Of a DNA stretch of 64,000 bases, positions 23,658-36,021 are shown one piece after another. Source of the stretch: Paramarasmius palmivorus (Eukaryota; Basidiomycota; Agaricomycetes; Agaricales; Marasmiaceae); the NCBI GenBank assembly GCA_037176845.1, contig JAYKXP010000052.1, positions 1 through 64,000 on the forward strand, in the 5' to 3' direction. The translations under genes were made by a program, and so were the position numbers. Numbering within the stretch: the first letter of the stretch is position 1; the number at the start of each line of letters is the position of its first letter. The notes under the pieces are model-generated. The model made no database searches, was not told the DNA's origin, and saw only the letters and a program-made list of their open reading frames with translations.

Positions 23658-26600
23658 ATGGCATCTGGAGACGTGCAGATGTAAGTCTATGCTCTGTTGG
23701 ACTCAAAACTAGCCTTGGTACTGAATGCTAGCATTGCAGTCATTCTTTGTCCAAGCCCTCGGAAGGCGCAAAGCTTAACAAGATATCGTCTCAAGTCACA
23801 CAGAATAAGGTATACATGATCGCCATATAAAAGAAACTTTCAGTCAAAAGTAACCTTATAGGCTCGAGGCGGAGCTCAAGCGATGTGTAAGATAGTTGAT
23901 CCCTTCTCTTTGAACGATGCTCAGGACATGCAATAGTATATGCTGTGGGACTACAGGAAGATGACATGAACAAAGCACAGGTAGGTCCTACTCCTCTGAA
24001 TGCATTCATTACACTGAAATATTCAACAGATTGGAATATCGCCCGTCTGGTGGGAAGGTTGGCGTTGCTCTCATTCACGAATATCTGGTACTCATAACTT
24101 CTGCATTACCCAGGAAACCCCTGCAACTCTCACCTTGTATGTCGCCCTTGACTAAGCATCATTAAGACAAAGATATATTACATAGCTGCTAGCTTGATTT
24201 AGCGAAACACGTCAAGAGAGGGTGTCAAGAAGAAGACCTCGTAGGGTTTTTGTTCAATACCATTGGAGTCAGGTGCGTTGATAGCCAAGGAGGTCTACTT
24301 ATACCCACACGCTTTCCAGCGATGCCATTACAATGGGAACTGACGGTAATGCTCTCATGTTGCATTCGAGACGCACTCATCAAACCCTGATTCCCCACTG
24401 CAGGGATGCGTTATTCGTGAGCAGTTTGCAGTTTACAGTCCCGGATGTTCGTGACCGGCTTTCATTCAGGTTACCGAGTAGGGATATCATCGCAGATTCC
24501 ATCGAAGCTGTTTGTCTTTTGTGGTCAATGTCACTTTTTGACAAACGCTGAAGTCATGCGATTTTAGGTGGTTATGGTAGGTCAATTGCCCAGCTACCTT
24601 GGCAGTACTCGTACTTACATTTGTCTGATTAGGCCCAACACTATGATGGCAATATCTCGGTCCCGGGATGCGATAAGAACATGCCAGGATGCTTTATGGC
24701 TGCAGCTCGGCACAATCGTCCCACTATCATTGTCTATGGCGGCACTATCAAGGCTGGTACCCGCCACGTGGGTAAGACCATCCTACGTCTCCTGAAGTGT
24801 TCATCATGACTCGTTGCTAGATTGCCCTTCAATGGGCTACAAGAAGGGCGAGCCCGTGAATATCTCAGATGCGTTCGAATCCTTTGGTGCTTTCACTGTC
24901 GGCAAAATCAGCGATGAGGAACGATTTGATGTTGTTCGACACGCGTGCCCTGGCGCTGGTGCATGCGGTGGGATGTACACGTATGTTACTTCCGAGTTGA
25001 ACAACTGCATGTCACTTATGTTTTCACTAGTGCAAATACAATGAGCTCCGCCCTGGAGGCTTTGGGTATGAGCTTACCCTACTCTTCCAGTATACCGGCC
25101 GAAGACCCAGGTATGGAGTTATGTTCAACTATACGAATGTCTTCTTCCAACCCGAAATAGCGAAGGTGCAAGAGTGCATCAACGCAGCAAAGTACTTGAA
25201 AAAGCTACTTGAACTGGATTTGAAGCCAAGGTATAGCACATCTCGCTAATACAGCCAGAACCGACAATTTATCACCTTCATGTTAGGGACATCCTAACAA
25301 GGCAGTCGTTTTTGAATGCTATCGCAGTCGTCAACGTGCTCGTAAGTCTCATTCGCCGTCATAAAAGTACTTCATTAATTTGAGATAGGGTGGCTCGACT
25401 AATGCAGTAGGTACTATTCGGCTGACCGCAACTATCGTGGTCAAATTTGCTCTAGGTTCTACATTTTCTCGCCATGGCTCGTGCGGCTGACATAGAGGTA
25501 AACTCCACCGTATTCGTGAAAACCTTCTGACTCTGTATTGCTTTAGCTCACGGTGGACGATTTCCAACATGTTGCAAACAAGACACCATATCTCGCTGAC
25601 CTCAAGTGAGTATTTTCTACTAGACAATCTATATTCTTGTCGTGCCAATCGTCCAAAGGCCCTCAGGCAAATATTATATGGAGGACGTCCACAGAGTCGG
25701 CGGGATCCCAGCTATCTTGAAATACCTACTAAATCACACTGACCTCATCGACGGCAATCAAATGACAGTGACCGGGAAAACCTTAGCAGAGAATCTTGCC
25801 GATGTACAAGAGCTTTCCTTCGAAAACCAGGATGTTATTAGAAGGTTGGAGGAGCCACTTAAGCCGACTGGACATTTGACGATCCTCCGTGGAAATCTCT
25901 GCCCTGGATCGGCCGTCGCAAAGGTATGTGCATGTTGATCGTAATGCTTTGCTTGGTCCTCAGGATTTCAATGGCCTGTAGATCACCGGTAAGGAGGGCA
26001 GCCGGTTTGAAGTGAGTAACGCACTCTCCTCAAGAACCTGTTGTGCACTAAAATACACCAAGGGCGTGGCCAAATGTTTCGACAGGTACTTCGTATCAAC
26101 TGCCCTTCTACCAATAGCTCATGTGTTGCCGAGTCCAGTCTTGCCGGATTTTATCCAGCATTGGAAGCCGGTGAAATCAAGGCCGGCATGGTACTTATTT
26201 TCAGATATCAAGGCAAGAGTCCCGGTTTTATGCATGTTGTTGCTGGAGCGCTGACAATTGGCCAAAGGTCCGAAAGGAGCTCCCGGAATGCCAGAGGTAC
26301 GTTTCCTATATCCTCAAACCTTGGTTGTTTGTTAACCTCATTCCGTAGATGTTAGGTACGCACAATCTTGACTGCTCTGTGATCGTGTTTACAATAGGAA
26401 CAGGGCCGACCGGAGCAATTGCAGGCGCAGGTTTGAGTAACTCTACTGCTCTCATCACCGATGGAAGATTCTCAGGCAAGCAGAACGGTTATTATTCAAA
26501 TAGTCCATTCGATGCAATGCCTCTTTGTAGGTGCCAGTCGAGGATTTATCGTTGGTCATGTCGTGCCTGAAGCACGTCTAGGTGGCCCAATCGCTTTGGT

Positions 26601-26843
26601 CAAGGTGAATTCCGTTTTTGCAGTTTATAAATCCTTGGCTCATTATATGCAAAGGACGGTGATGCTATCATCATCGATTCGGAGGCTCGTACTATCACCT
26701 GGGGTGTGGATGAAGAGGAGCAAGCCCGCCGCAAAAAGGAATGGGATGCATCGGATAACGGTCATCTCAATGTGAAGAGAGGCATCCTGTTCAGGTATGC
26801 TCGAGATGTCCAGCCCGCAAGCGTTGGCGCCTATTGCGATTGA
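23658..26843 (+). CDS. Dihydroxyacid dehydratase (IlvD/Edd family), microexon-rich
   Basis: Fe-S dehydratase converting dihydroxy acids to 2-keto acids in valine, isoleucine and leucine synthesis, or a paralogue with another hydroxyacid substrate. The start ATG 23658 gives MASGDVQI joined to [16 protein letters not shown], then [48 protein letters not shown] and [11 protein letters not shown]. Next come [90 protein letters not shown] and IVGHVVPEA. The three Fe-S cysteines (NPCN, PGCDKN, GACGG) are kept. There is no clear mitochondrial presequence, unlike the classical fungal enzyme, so this may be a cytosolic paralogue. More than 20 short exons are needed, including 26, 13, 40 and 9 bases in a row (24320-24576) and 7 bases (26349-26355). 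Two introns are GC-AG (26213-26267 and 26476-26530). The C-terminus reads GAYCD. Confidence 0.88.
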
Positions 26844-26971
26844 ATATTGAACTCCGGGGTTGTAATATGAGAGCATCTGTACCAAATGTACAATTAGGAT
26901 CATCGTTTCTTCGATAGCCATCCAATACAAGATAAAATATATGGAATAAATAGTCCGAAGCATTCTGAATC

Positions 26972-27900
26972 TCAACGGTTCGAAGTAGACGATGAATTAA
27001 GTGGTATGGCGTTGTGAAGACTCGAGTCACCCTGTTTCATACTGTCCTTTTGGGGAACAGAACTGGTTGGAGGGTAAACGGTAGATGGAGGACTGACTGC
27101 AGCTTCACTACTTGTGCGATTATGGGGAGGACGGCCTTTTGACTCTGGATATATATGTTCTCCGGGACGACCATGTCCAAGGAGAACCGCGGGGTCCGCT
27201 TGAAAGACAATGAAAGTAAGTATAGACGGTCGCGCTTTCGATGCAATTCGTGACGCACGTGGAATAATGACTTTCTCTGCTGGCTCTGCACTTTTACTTT
27301 TGTGCTTCGTGACGGTCTGCTCTGGGTCCTGACCTGCCGCGAGTGCTGCTCTCTTCCTCATCTTTCTCCTGTACCGTTTTCTTATGTATATAAAGAGCCC
27401 AATGATCCAAGCCAGCCTACATTGTCATCAGCACCTTACGAGGATACATGTGCACTATTCACTCACCCCAGTACAGCACCACATATTGAACCAGCGATGA
27501 TTGGAGTTTTGGCCTTTTGTCTAACACAGGTCTTGGTTTCCTACAGCCCATAATGTGCTTCCTGAAACTCACCCGTGTAGAGAAGCTGCTTCTGAGGAGG
27601 AAACGGCATCCACGTGAAATGGAGTTGTCGGTGTGCCAGAAAGTTGTTCCTCAGCTCGGACAGTCAATGTTTCTGCGACGAATCTAACTAAATCGATGTT
27701 CTGAAAAGGGCAGAAGAAATTTGTTACCGTCAAGACATGGACGTAAAGAAGAACAGAAAGGCGACATGTTGGTAGTTGGAAGGTATGATCTTCCTATTAT
27801 ATTCAGGGGCTCATACGCCCAGCAAATATCCGCAGCCAATTTCGCTTTCGCAAAACAACGCGAAGCTGTACGGGATGGAAATGCAGTGTTACACATTACT
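26972..27900 (-). CDS. Small single-span membrane protein (5' end uncertain)
   Basis: Hypothetical protein. On the minus strand, exons join to give NIDLVRFVAETLTVRAEEQL, then GQKAKTPIIAGSICGAVLG and LAWIIGLFIYIRKRYRRKMR, which is one transmembrane helix with a basic stop-transfer. The tail reads EPAEKVIIPPDPAVLLGHGR and ends HNAIPLNSSSTSNR at 26972. The IIPPDPAVLLG segment appears only after an intron (GTGCGTC to TTCAAG, near 27208-27260) is removed, which supports a real spliced gene. Similar tails occur in other basidiomycete membrane proteins by my recollection. The N-terminal exons between 27700 and 27900 could not be settled, and no signal peptide was identified. Confidence 0.55.
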
Positions 27901-27933
27901 TTACAACATAACATACTCGAGTAAGGCATTTAT

Positions 27934-30509
27934 CTACGTCTGGGACGCTGCGGAAGGAGGTACTAATTGACGTATGCTCTCTGGAACAAAATCTCTGGGT
28001 AACCGCGCGATAGTATCTATGGGCGCTCTTTTAGCAAGGGCCAAAAGGTTGAGCCTGATATCCCTAAGTTCTGGATCCTCTGCCGCGTCTGCAGGCTTCG
28101 CGTCCTGGACAGCGTCGGTTGGATTTGATTGAACGTCGCTCGCTTTGCCAGGAGTCGGGTTTCTCCCAGCCTTCACTTTCATATTGCTTTCCAATATCGC
28201 TTTTGCGGCCTGTGACAGCACACGATCGAGGTCTTCTGGGGTTTCCAACAACTTGGTCGATGATGTCGCTGTCGCTGTCGTCTCGCCTTGAGTGAGCTGA
28301 TCGACTTCGGTCACAGTCTTGCTTTCTTGGGATGTGTCAATAGCGTTTGCAGCTTTGCCGACCAAAGCTTCTTCACTCGCAAACAACTCTTCTGGTGTTT
28401 TAATGAGCGCTCCCATGTCGATCTTGTGAGCACGGATTTGGAGTAACGCAACTAAGGCGTTTGCAGCAGCTGGATAGACATGTACTGATCTGTATATTTG
28501 AGCCGTGATTGGATCGGTAATCTCGCGCGGATTTTGAGGTAGACGAGGAAGCTTGAGGGCGGTTTCGCGAAGAAGCGCATGCTTAGAGCCCGTTAGGAAG
28601 TCTACGACATTCTTCTCGGCCCATTCAGGGAGAGATTTGTCGCCTACTACAGTAGCATAGTCAGGCTGGAGGGATAGGCGGTTAAAAGTGAAGATATAAC
28701 ATTCAGAGAACGACTAACCACTCCGGGACTGAGAAATTCTGCGACACTCCTAATGTATGCCAGGCCACTGCCACCACCGTAAACTACATCTCGAAGATAC
28801 ACGTCCCCTTCGAGAGCACGAGCAGCGCTCCAGTGATTCTGCAACAATGGTGCGCTCACTATTTGTGGCGCCTTGAGTCGACTCGCTGCTGCTTCGAAAT
28901 CCAAGCTTTCGTTAATAATGCAGAACGATCCCTGTTCCTCGTCTTTGAACGTCCCCCGCCGCTTCATTTCTTCGGCAAGCTCAGATGCAAGCCGAGCGAA
29001 AGATCCGAAATCCGTTGCATGCGCCGCCCGGGGGACTTTCCAATCTGCATCTTCCTCCTCGTCGCGCTCATCTTCCCTGTCCTTCGCACGTGTCCGACTA
29101 TTCGCATTGCGCTGTATTGTCCAGTAACGAAATTTGGAGCTTGGATCTGATGGAACCGTGGCTACAGGAGGACGGTCAGGGGGTAGGTTGACAGCGGTTG
29201 GAAACTGAGCAAACGGTTGTGGCGTTTGCGACATTGACGGATCATTGGCCAAGTTCTGAGATAAAGGTGGATAAAGAGGTGATAAATATGGTGGGACGAA
29301 TGGGTCGGGCACCGAGTTGGTAAAGACAGTAAATGGATCTTCCACTGGAAAATGTGCATATCAGACAAGAGAGTAATATTCTTAGAGACATGGAACCCAC
29401 TCTCGAAGTAATCAAGACTACCATCCGCACGTAACGGCGGTCCTTCTTTCTCGATACGTAACCGTTCCTTCTTCGTCTTGTAACGTTTCCCTGAGCGAAA
29501 GGTCAGAATCAAGACGTAGATAGAGTGGTGCCGAAAGATACCTTTCAACTTCAAGGCAAGCATTGTCTTCGCTAAATCGGAACCAGCGGGGAATGCACCT
29601 AAGCCGTCCTTCGACCCAGGAAGTCTTCCTTCTGCATCAATAGATTCTGAGAGCGACAAGGTGGGATTATTATTGGTAGTCGCTGGTGTAGCTGCTTTCC
29701 TATACGGAGCCCGAGTACTACGCCTTGAAGTCGATGCTGAAGGGGGAGCTGATGACAAATCAGGTGGTGCAGGTGTATCGACATCCATAAGGTCGACGTC
29801 CTCGTCGATGCTGACGTTGCTGGGGTCATCATCCCTCTCGACGTCGATATTCCAGTCTGTCTCGTATTGAATGACTGTTGCAGAAGCTTTAGCTATATGG
29901 TCCAGGCCCCATGTTTCTATTCGTTGGGCCTCGTTGTAGTAGATAGTTCCAGGAGGGTTAAAAATCTTCGCGTTGTTGATAACGAGCCGAAAGTCATCCT
30001 AGAACCAATGTGAGCCTTCTTCATTTTGCATCAGGAACGAGACACACCGCAAATTCTTCCAGAGACCTATACTTGCCTCTGGCCACTTTTGTGGACATTG
30101 TTCCGAAATCCATAGGATTCTTGACAATATCAGTGTACCCGGGAACTTGGCTGGCATCGACTGGCTGCAAGAAGAAGGCATAATCGTCCTTTCTATAGCG
30201 CGATCAGCAATCAACACCACAGAAAACAGCGAGCTCTACTCACTTCTTTATTTGTGCTATTAATTTTGATAAGACCTCCTTCAATGGCTTTAATTTGACA
30301 GGACGTGGTATCTTTTGAGGAGTGTCGCCTCGAAGGTAAGATGATGATTTCGACTTTGTCTTTTTGGAAGAATTGGCCGCTTTCAGGGATTTAAGAGAGG
30401 GAAGAACGAGAGTGATGCCGGAATGATTTGGTTTCGAGAAAGCAGGTTCGGCAGGTGAATCTGGTAGACTATCAAAGTCGTCGACAGAAACTGTGTCCAG
30501 CTCGTCCAT
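27934..30509 (-). CDS. Bromodomain protein, BRD7/BRD9-like
   Basis: Chromatin reader expected to bind acetyl-lysine on histones. The start at 30509 reads MDELDTVSVDDFDSLPDSPA, followed by a basic stretch and LKPLKEVLSKLIAQIKK. The bromodomain spans the next exons: DDYAFFLQPVDASQVPGYTD, IVKNPMDFGTMSTKVARGKY, and FADDFRLVINNAKIFNPPG with the acetyl-lysine-binding Asn in NNAKIFN. A Ser/Pro-rich linker, KRYKTKKERLRIEKEGPPLR and FGSFARLASELAEEMKRRG follow. A long C-terminal region ends in PPSAASQT at 27934. The order of a single bromodomain followed by a conserved helical region is like BRD7/BRD9 subunits of SWI/SNF-type remodellers; assignment to a complex is inference. Confidence 0.85.
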
Positions 30510-30603
30510 GAAGTCAAATATTTAATAGCGTGACCAGATTATGTACACAGCAGCTCATAACCAGCATCTGTGGCTGTGCGATAAGATTCTGACGCGTACT
30601 TCA

Positions 30604-31571
30604 ATGCCTTTCTTCAACGCTCTTGCAGATATACCTCTAGCCGGAAAGACACTGATTATTGTGAGTATGGCTACACGTTATAGCACATCTAATCTTACCG
30701 GGACCCATCAGCCAGTCGTATCAACTGCCAATGTCAGCCAACTAGCTGCAGATCTCTTAATTGCTTCGTTGGGACTTGTACGCATTGCAGTGTTCGACTC
30801 GAGATACGGAATACCTCTTGTTGGAAGCTCGGAGGATGGAACCGGAATAGCGACTGCTTTTGAATGTGAGTTATCGAACCTATTTACCAGATTTCGACTA
30901 CCAATCACGGACATGTAGTATACGGTCAAGAATCGTCGGAGTTGTTGATCCTCCAGCAGAGGTCACCTCCTTTGAGGGTCAGTACCTTGAATACTTCTCA
31001 ATTCAGACTACAAAAGTGACATATCCTCAGACCAGGAAGCAAGAATTTATCGATCAGATCCTTACGTTCGTAGAAAAAGCAAGTATTGCTGGAGTCTTAT
31101 TTCTCTCGGGGGTTGATCCATCGAATCGCACCGATGATCAAATGTAGTGCGTGTCCCGTTCTTTTCAGGATAAAGCCTCGTTTTCTGATGCGACTTAGTA
31201 CCCCAGTGTATCAATTACAGGCAAACGGGGGGACAACCTCGAGTCCCCTTTCACGCCTCTTCGAGTTACCCATACCAATATATACTTCCCCGTTACTTCA
31301 GCGGTCAGAGGACCAGCCTGAAGTGTCATTCATTCCAGGGGGTGGCCTTTCGCGAAGGTTTCTGTCATCAATACCGAAGAACTGGAAGATCCCGGTTTCT
31401 GCTCTATTAATGTTTGCTATGGATGGTGATAATCGTGCAGATGCCCATCTATTAGCCTCTGCAGTTTCCAAATCATTGGGTTTGGACTCGAGCATAAAAG
31501 AATGGAGACAGCCTCAAAGTTGGCAGCAAGGACTTTTTGGTACACCCCACGATCAGGTGTTGTATGGATGA
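30604..31571 (+). CDS. Proteasome assembly chaperone 2
   Basis: Works with PAC1 as a dimer that helps assemble the proteasome alpha ring and prevents off-pathway dimers. The start MPFFNALADIPLAGKTLII is followed, after an intron at about 30661-30713, by PVVSTANVSQLAADLLIASL and GLVRIAVFDSRYGIPLVGSS, the recognisable PAC2 core. Further exons give ELYGQESSELLILQQRSPP and EFIDQILTFVEKASIAGVLF. The chain ends FGTPHDQVLYG at 31571. The length of about 270-290 residues suits the family. It is tail-to-tail with RRP12, about 90 bases apart. Confidence 0.85.
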
Positions 31572-31662
31572 ATCATCCGTGAATCAAAAGGATCAGGGGA
31601 GGTGGCGGTTGAGTATATGTACGAAAGAAATGAACTATGTAGGTAACAAGTAATCTCAATAC

Positions 31663-34600
31663 CTATCGCTTGCCTGCTATTCCTATACGATTTTTGCGCC
31701 CTCCACTCTTCTTCGAAGCTTGCGACAGCGTCACGTAAGCATAAGGGTCAACACCACCCTTCTTGACATCCCCTCCGGCTCTCTGGGCAACGTTCAGTAT
31801 CATTAGACATTGAGAATGAGTGATTCAGTACCTTGGCTTTGAAGTCCTGGCCCAGTTTAGGGTTCTTCGTCTTCTGTTTCTTCGAGCTGTCTTCCACCAC
31901 ATCCATAGCATCATCCTCCAACTCCTCATTCTCCCTGCGCCGTTTTTTGGTGTCTTTGTTGAATTTGATGCGTCCATTAGGGCCTCTTGTGAACCCATCA
32001 ACGCCCGTGATCGCTTCACGGTATGCGGTTCCGACCACATCCTCTTTGGAACCTGCGCCTGCGCCCGCATCATCAGAGTCTTCGCCGTCGATGATCATTT
32101 TCCCGGTATCTTCATCTGTCTTAAATCGAGAAGCTTCCTGTCCAGGTTTGCGCTTCTTATTCCCTGCTGCATCTTTTCGAATGTCTTAATATCTGGAGCC
32201 AAAGAACACTAAGAGCCGACCACTCACTTGTGACACGCGAGGCTACGCCTTGCAACAAGTCCATCGGTTCATCATCGTCCATCCGGAGCCTGATACCATG
32301 TTGCTTGGCCTTCCTGTTCACTCGAGTTTCTTTACGAGGTGCCGCTTCATCATCGCTGTCCTCTAATTCACTTTCGCTGCCGTAGATAATATCCTCAAAG
32401 GCATCGCCCGTTGCAGGTGCGGTTTTTGCGGCCTTGATACTTTGTCAGTTACTCATCAAGTTTCGATTTTCGAAGATACTCACCGGATCTTCCTCCTCTT
32501 CCTCCTCCTTACTTGCCTTCTTCCTCTTAGCACGTTCCTTCCGTTTTTTGATGTTTACAAGGACCTTAGCTACGTCTCCCTCGCCCGCGTGCGAGTAAAC
32601 CTCTTCGAAAGGAATACGTCGAAGTAGCCTCTCGAAGATGTGTCTGACCTTGACCTTGAAGTGATTTTTGTGATCATGAGACCAATTGAGTAAAGAAGGG
32701 ACCAAGTCTTTCAGATGTGACTGGATGATCTCGACAGGGAACGTGTGAATGGAGAGTTTGACAAATCCAAGGATTGATTTGACGATTTCGCGGTTGGCCG
32801 AGTTGAGGAACACCAGGAGGGTCGTAAAGACTTCTTTCTTCATGCTGTTCGATATCTCCTCTGCGTTCCGAGAAAATGAGGGCGCACTCCATTTGACCGG
32901 AGAGTACTCTTACCTTTGAAATCAAACACTAGTCTCGAAAGTGCTGTGATGGTTGCGCTGACCATGTGAGGCGTGGATCCAGCTAAGCCTCCGGCTACCA
33001 TCTTCAAGAACTCTTCAATGTTCGCAGTAGCTGATGGCGAGAAGGTAAACGGGATGTATCTGGGTCTATTGATCGAGCATTACCTTCCATTGGGACATCC
33101 TCTCCGTCTTCTTCCATTCCATCGATCATATTCCTTTTGACCACACCTCCCTCGCTCATTTTCTTACCCATGACGACAATGAGTTCAAACGCAGCACTAC
33201 GAGCCTTGTCTGAAGTCTCTTTTGTGCCTAACACGGCTTCAGGAATCATGGCAGGAATAAGATGCAACGACGAAGATGGCATATGAGGAAGGATCGCGGC
33301 CAGTAAATTGAAACGATCCTGTCCGAATGTAAATTTGCAGTCTTTCACGAATATTGAGAATTTATACCTTCTTCGCTGCAGAGGTCAGATCGTCGGCTGC
33401 GGAGTCGAGCTCCCGTAACACCTTCTCAGCTTCAATCGGGATCTTCCCGCCCTCGACCAGTTTGGTAAGTATCTTGTAGGCACGTTTTTGGACACCATTG
33501 GAATTGGCGGTTAAGATCTCCCTAGATAAACAGAGTTGGAATAGAGCCGCTGCATCGGAGACTGGGAGGAAAGGAAGGAGAAGCAGCAGAAGATCGAGGG
33601 CCATGAGGGCAGTGCTTTCATCGTCGTTCGCCTTCGCGCTTTTTTCCGCTGAGAGCTTGGGAAGTTCGGCTTTGAGAATATTTACTACCTTTGAATGTGC
33701 TTGGGACAGCGCCTAGAAAACGATTAGGCACGAGTGAGACTGTAATATTGATTGTAATGGGACATACGTTTTCATCAGAGATGGATGCCCATGCAGCAAT
33801 GACTTCGCCCATTGATCCTCTCGAATCCCTATTGACACTGCCGAACACATTGAACAATACGGCCAACCAGTTCTCCGCTTGGGTACGAAGGAAGTCTAGA
33901 TTACGAGCAGCCTGATCTGGGCGGATGAACGATGGGTTAATGGCATCATTATCACCGGATTTTATAGCAACATTTGAATCCACCATGACCTTTAGGCCCC
34001 GGAGAATAGGTGGCCTTAGATCCGGTTGGCTATAAAGGACTTGTGAAAGGAGCTGAGAGAACTGTTGCGTAAGAGCCTACGAAAAAGTGAGTGAAACATC
34101 TAGAATCAAGAAGGTGCGGCAATACTTCTTTCAAGTCAACGGTGCCATAACAGTATCCAGGGAACCCGTTCCAAATCTGGCTGACCAGGACACTCCACAT
34201 CTTGGCCTCAGATTGGCGTCCTTCGCTTTCTGCAGTGTTTTGGAGGTCGAACATGCGTTCACTCAGAGGTACAAAGTAAGATGCAAAATGCGACAGTGAT
34301 GACGGATGAGGCTGGGCAAGCAAAGGTAATAAAAAGGCGCGGGGCTCGCCCCCACTTTTTCTAGAAATACGCAATGAGTACTCGATCCATCCCCGATGGT
34401 AGTCTGGCTACTCACCGGTTTTCAGGCTCCAGGTTCAGAGGTAACATTTTGAGGAGGATCTCTGGCCCCAGAATACGAACGACGGTTGAGAGAACCGTGT
34501 CCGCCGCTTCTTTATGTTCAAAGTTTTTCTCTATCCGGAGGCCGCCGATATGAACGATAAGTGGCTGGACCGCAGTTATACGGTTCTGCGAAACAGGTCC

Positions 34601-35860
34601 CCCTTGTTGAAGGTCCGCGATCAGCGACGAAGATATGGAAAGTAATTCAGGTATAGCCTTTGTAAAAGCAACAGAAGTGAAGGCTTTCGATATCTGCGCC
34701 ACGATGGCATCGACGCTCAGTTTCCCATCTGCCTTTTCATCCAAAGACACTGAGCATCGGCACAAGGAATTGATGGACTGTGCAGCTGCCTGTCTTACTG
34801 GACCGTTGTTCGATTCCAAGTAAGGCCATATAGTCTTCCAAACGTTCGGTGCACGGCTGGAGAACGCAGTAGGATTAATTTCCTTGAAAACAGACATGGC
34901 ATCTCCAAGGACAGAGAGCCAGGCAGGTGTCGATGTGGTATCCGATTTGGTAGGCGGGAAATTGAGAATGGTCTTCAACACCTCTGGAAGAATGGATCCG
35001 TCATCGAAAGTATTATCGTCACGGGATAAGGCGAATATGTTGGACATGACAGAATACGCTGATTGAGATAGGTATGGGTTACCTAGCCTCGGAAGATGGA
35101 GAAGACCCGTGGTGATAGTAGGATATGTCTAGAGTAAAATTAGGTCCCATACGGACTTACAAAAGGGAACACTCACAGAGGGCGGAATATAAGGTAAGAT
35201 GGGCCGTAGCATGGCGAGAACATGGATATGAGATTCAGCATCACTTCCTGGATTTTTCGAAGCAGATGATTTGCCTGTGTTGGACAGGTTCGATACTGTC
35301 CAATCTGCAACTCTGTCTGCGTAGGGATGCCGCGCAAGAGGTGAAGGGGGTTTCGACAACACGTCTTTTACCACCTCTGCGGCCTTTTTCCGGACTTTTG
35401 GCCTGGGATCGAGACATAATTGAAGTATAGTAGCAAATGCCTGGCGAATGCCATGGGTTTCTAGTTGTGACCGATCGAGAGCGGAGAAAACGACATGATA
35501 CAATGTCAGTTGGGAGCGAAGGGGAGGTGCATGTTGGAGAAGAGAAGGGAAAAGAGGTGCCGTGAGGGATAATAAGGTGTTTAGATTGGCCCGAATCACG
35601 GGTACCGCAACAAATGGCGATACTAGAGCAAGCAGATAGAGCTCCGCAGGAAGCACGTCTCCTTCGTTTAGCGAAACATCTTTTTTCTGGATTGTACCAT
35701 CGAGGGTTGTGAGAAGGGCTGCAAAATATGCCGTGGGGGTCCGCTCGGTCTTTTGCTCGTCAAGAGTCGATTCCAGGGCGATGAGGAGATTTGCTGGGGC
35801 CTTTTGGTGAAGAAGAGAGGAAAATTTATGAACTCGAATTTTTGATAGGGCCTGCTCCAT
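31663..35860 (-). CDS. RRP12: Ribosomal RNA processing protein RRP12 (HEAT-repeat export factor)
   Basis: Nucleolar HEAT-repeat protein needed for maturation and export of pre-40S and pre-60S ribosomal particles. The start MEQALSKIRVHKFSSLLHQK and the run of helical repeats are typical, for example FATILQLCLDPRPKVRKKAA and NGPVRQAAAQSINSLCR. The conserved central block (NUC173 region) covers about 34400-33600. C-terminal exons show IHTFPVEIIQSHLKDLVPSL and KVKVRHIFERLLRRIPFEEV. A basic/acidic tail follows, with NLS-like KKRRRENEE and KKQKTKNPKLGQDFKAK. The end is ASKKSGGRKNRIGIAGKR, a basic RRP12-like terminus, with stop at 31663. Many introns of about 50-60 bases are present. The start region is divergent from the acyltransferase gene. 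Confidence 0.92.
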
Positions 35861-36021
35861 GGTCGTCGACGTCAGACTCGTTATCCACGTTCACTGGACC
35901 GTTCTGTGAGTGTCGATATCGCAGCTGCATTGAAGCTGCACAAATTTCTTTGATCGCTGACTAAGCTGCTTTGCCTGCCGCCAATTCGTTTTACAACGTT
36001 AAGCTTCTCTTCTTCTTTTGC

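Noticed and set aside
23658..26843. Dihydroxyacid dehydratase as a pseudogene because its frame is broken many times
   Set aside because: Every break is explained by introns of 48-60 bases with GT-AG or GC-AG ends, and the joined protein keeps all conserved motifs.
26643..27030. Minus-strand frames over the end of the dehydratase gene
   Set aside because: They overlap the conserved dehydratase C-terminus on the other strand and have no motif.
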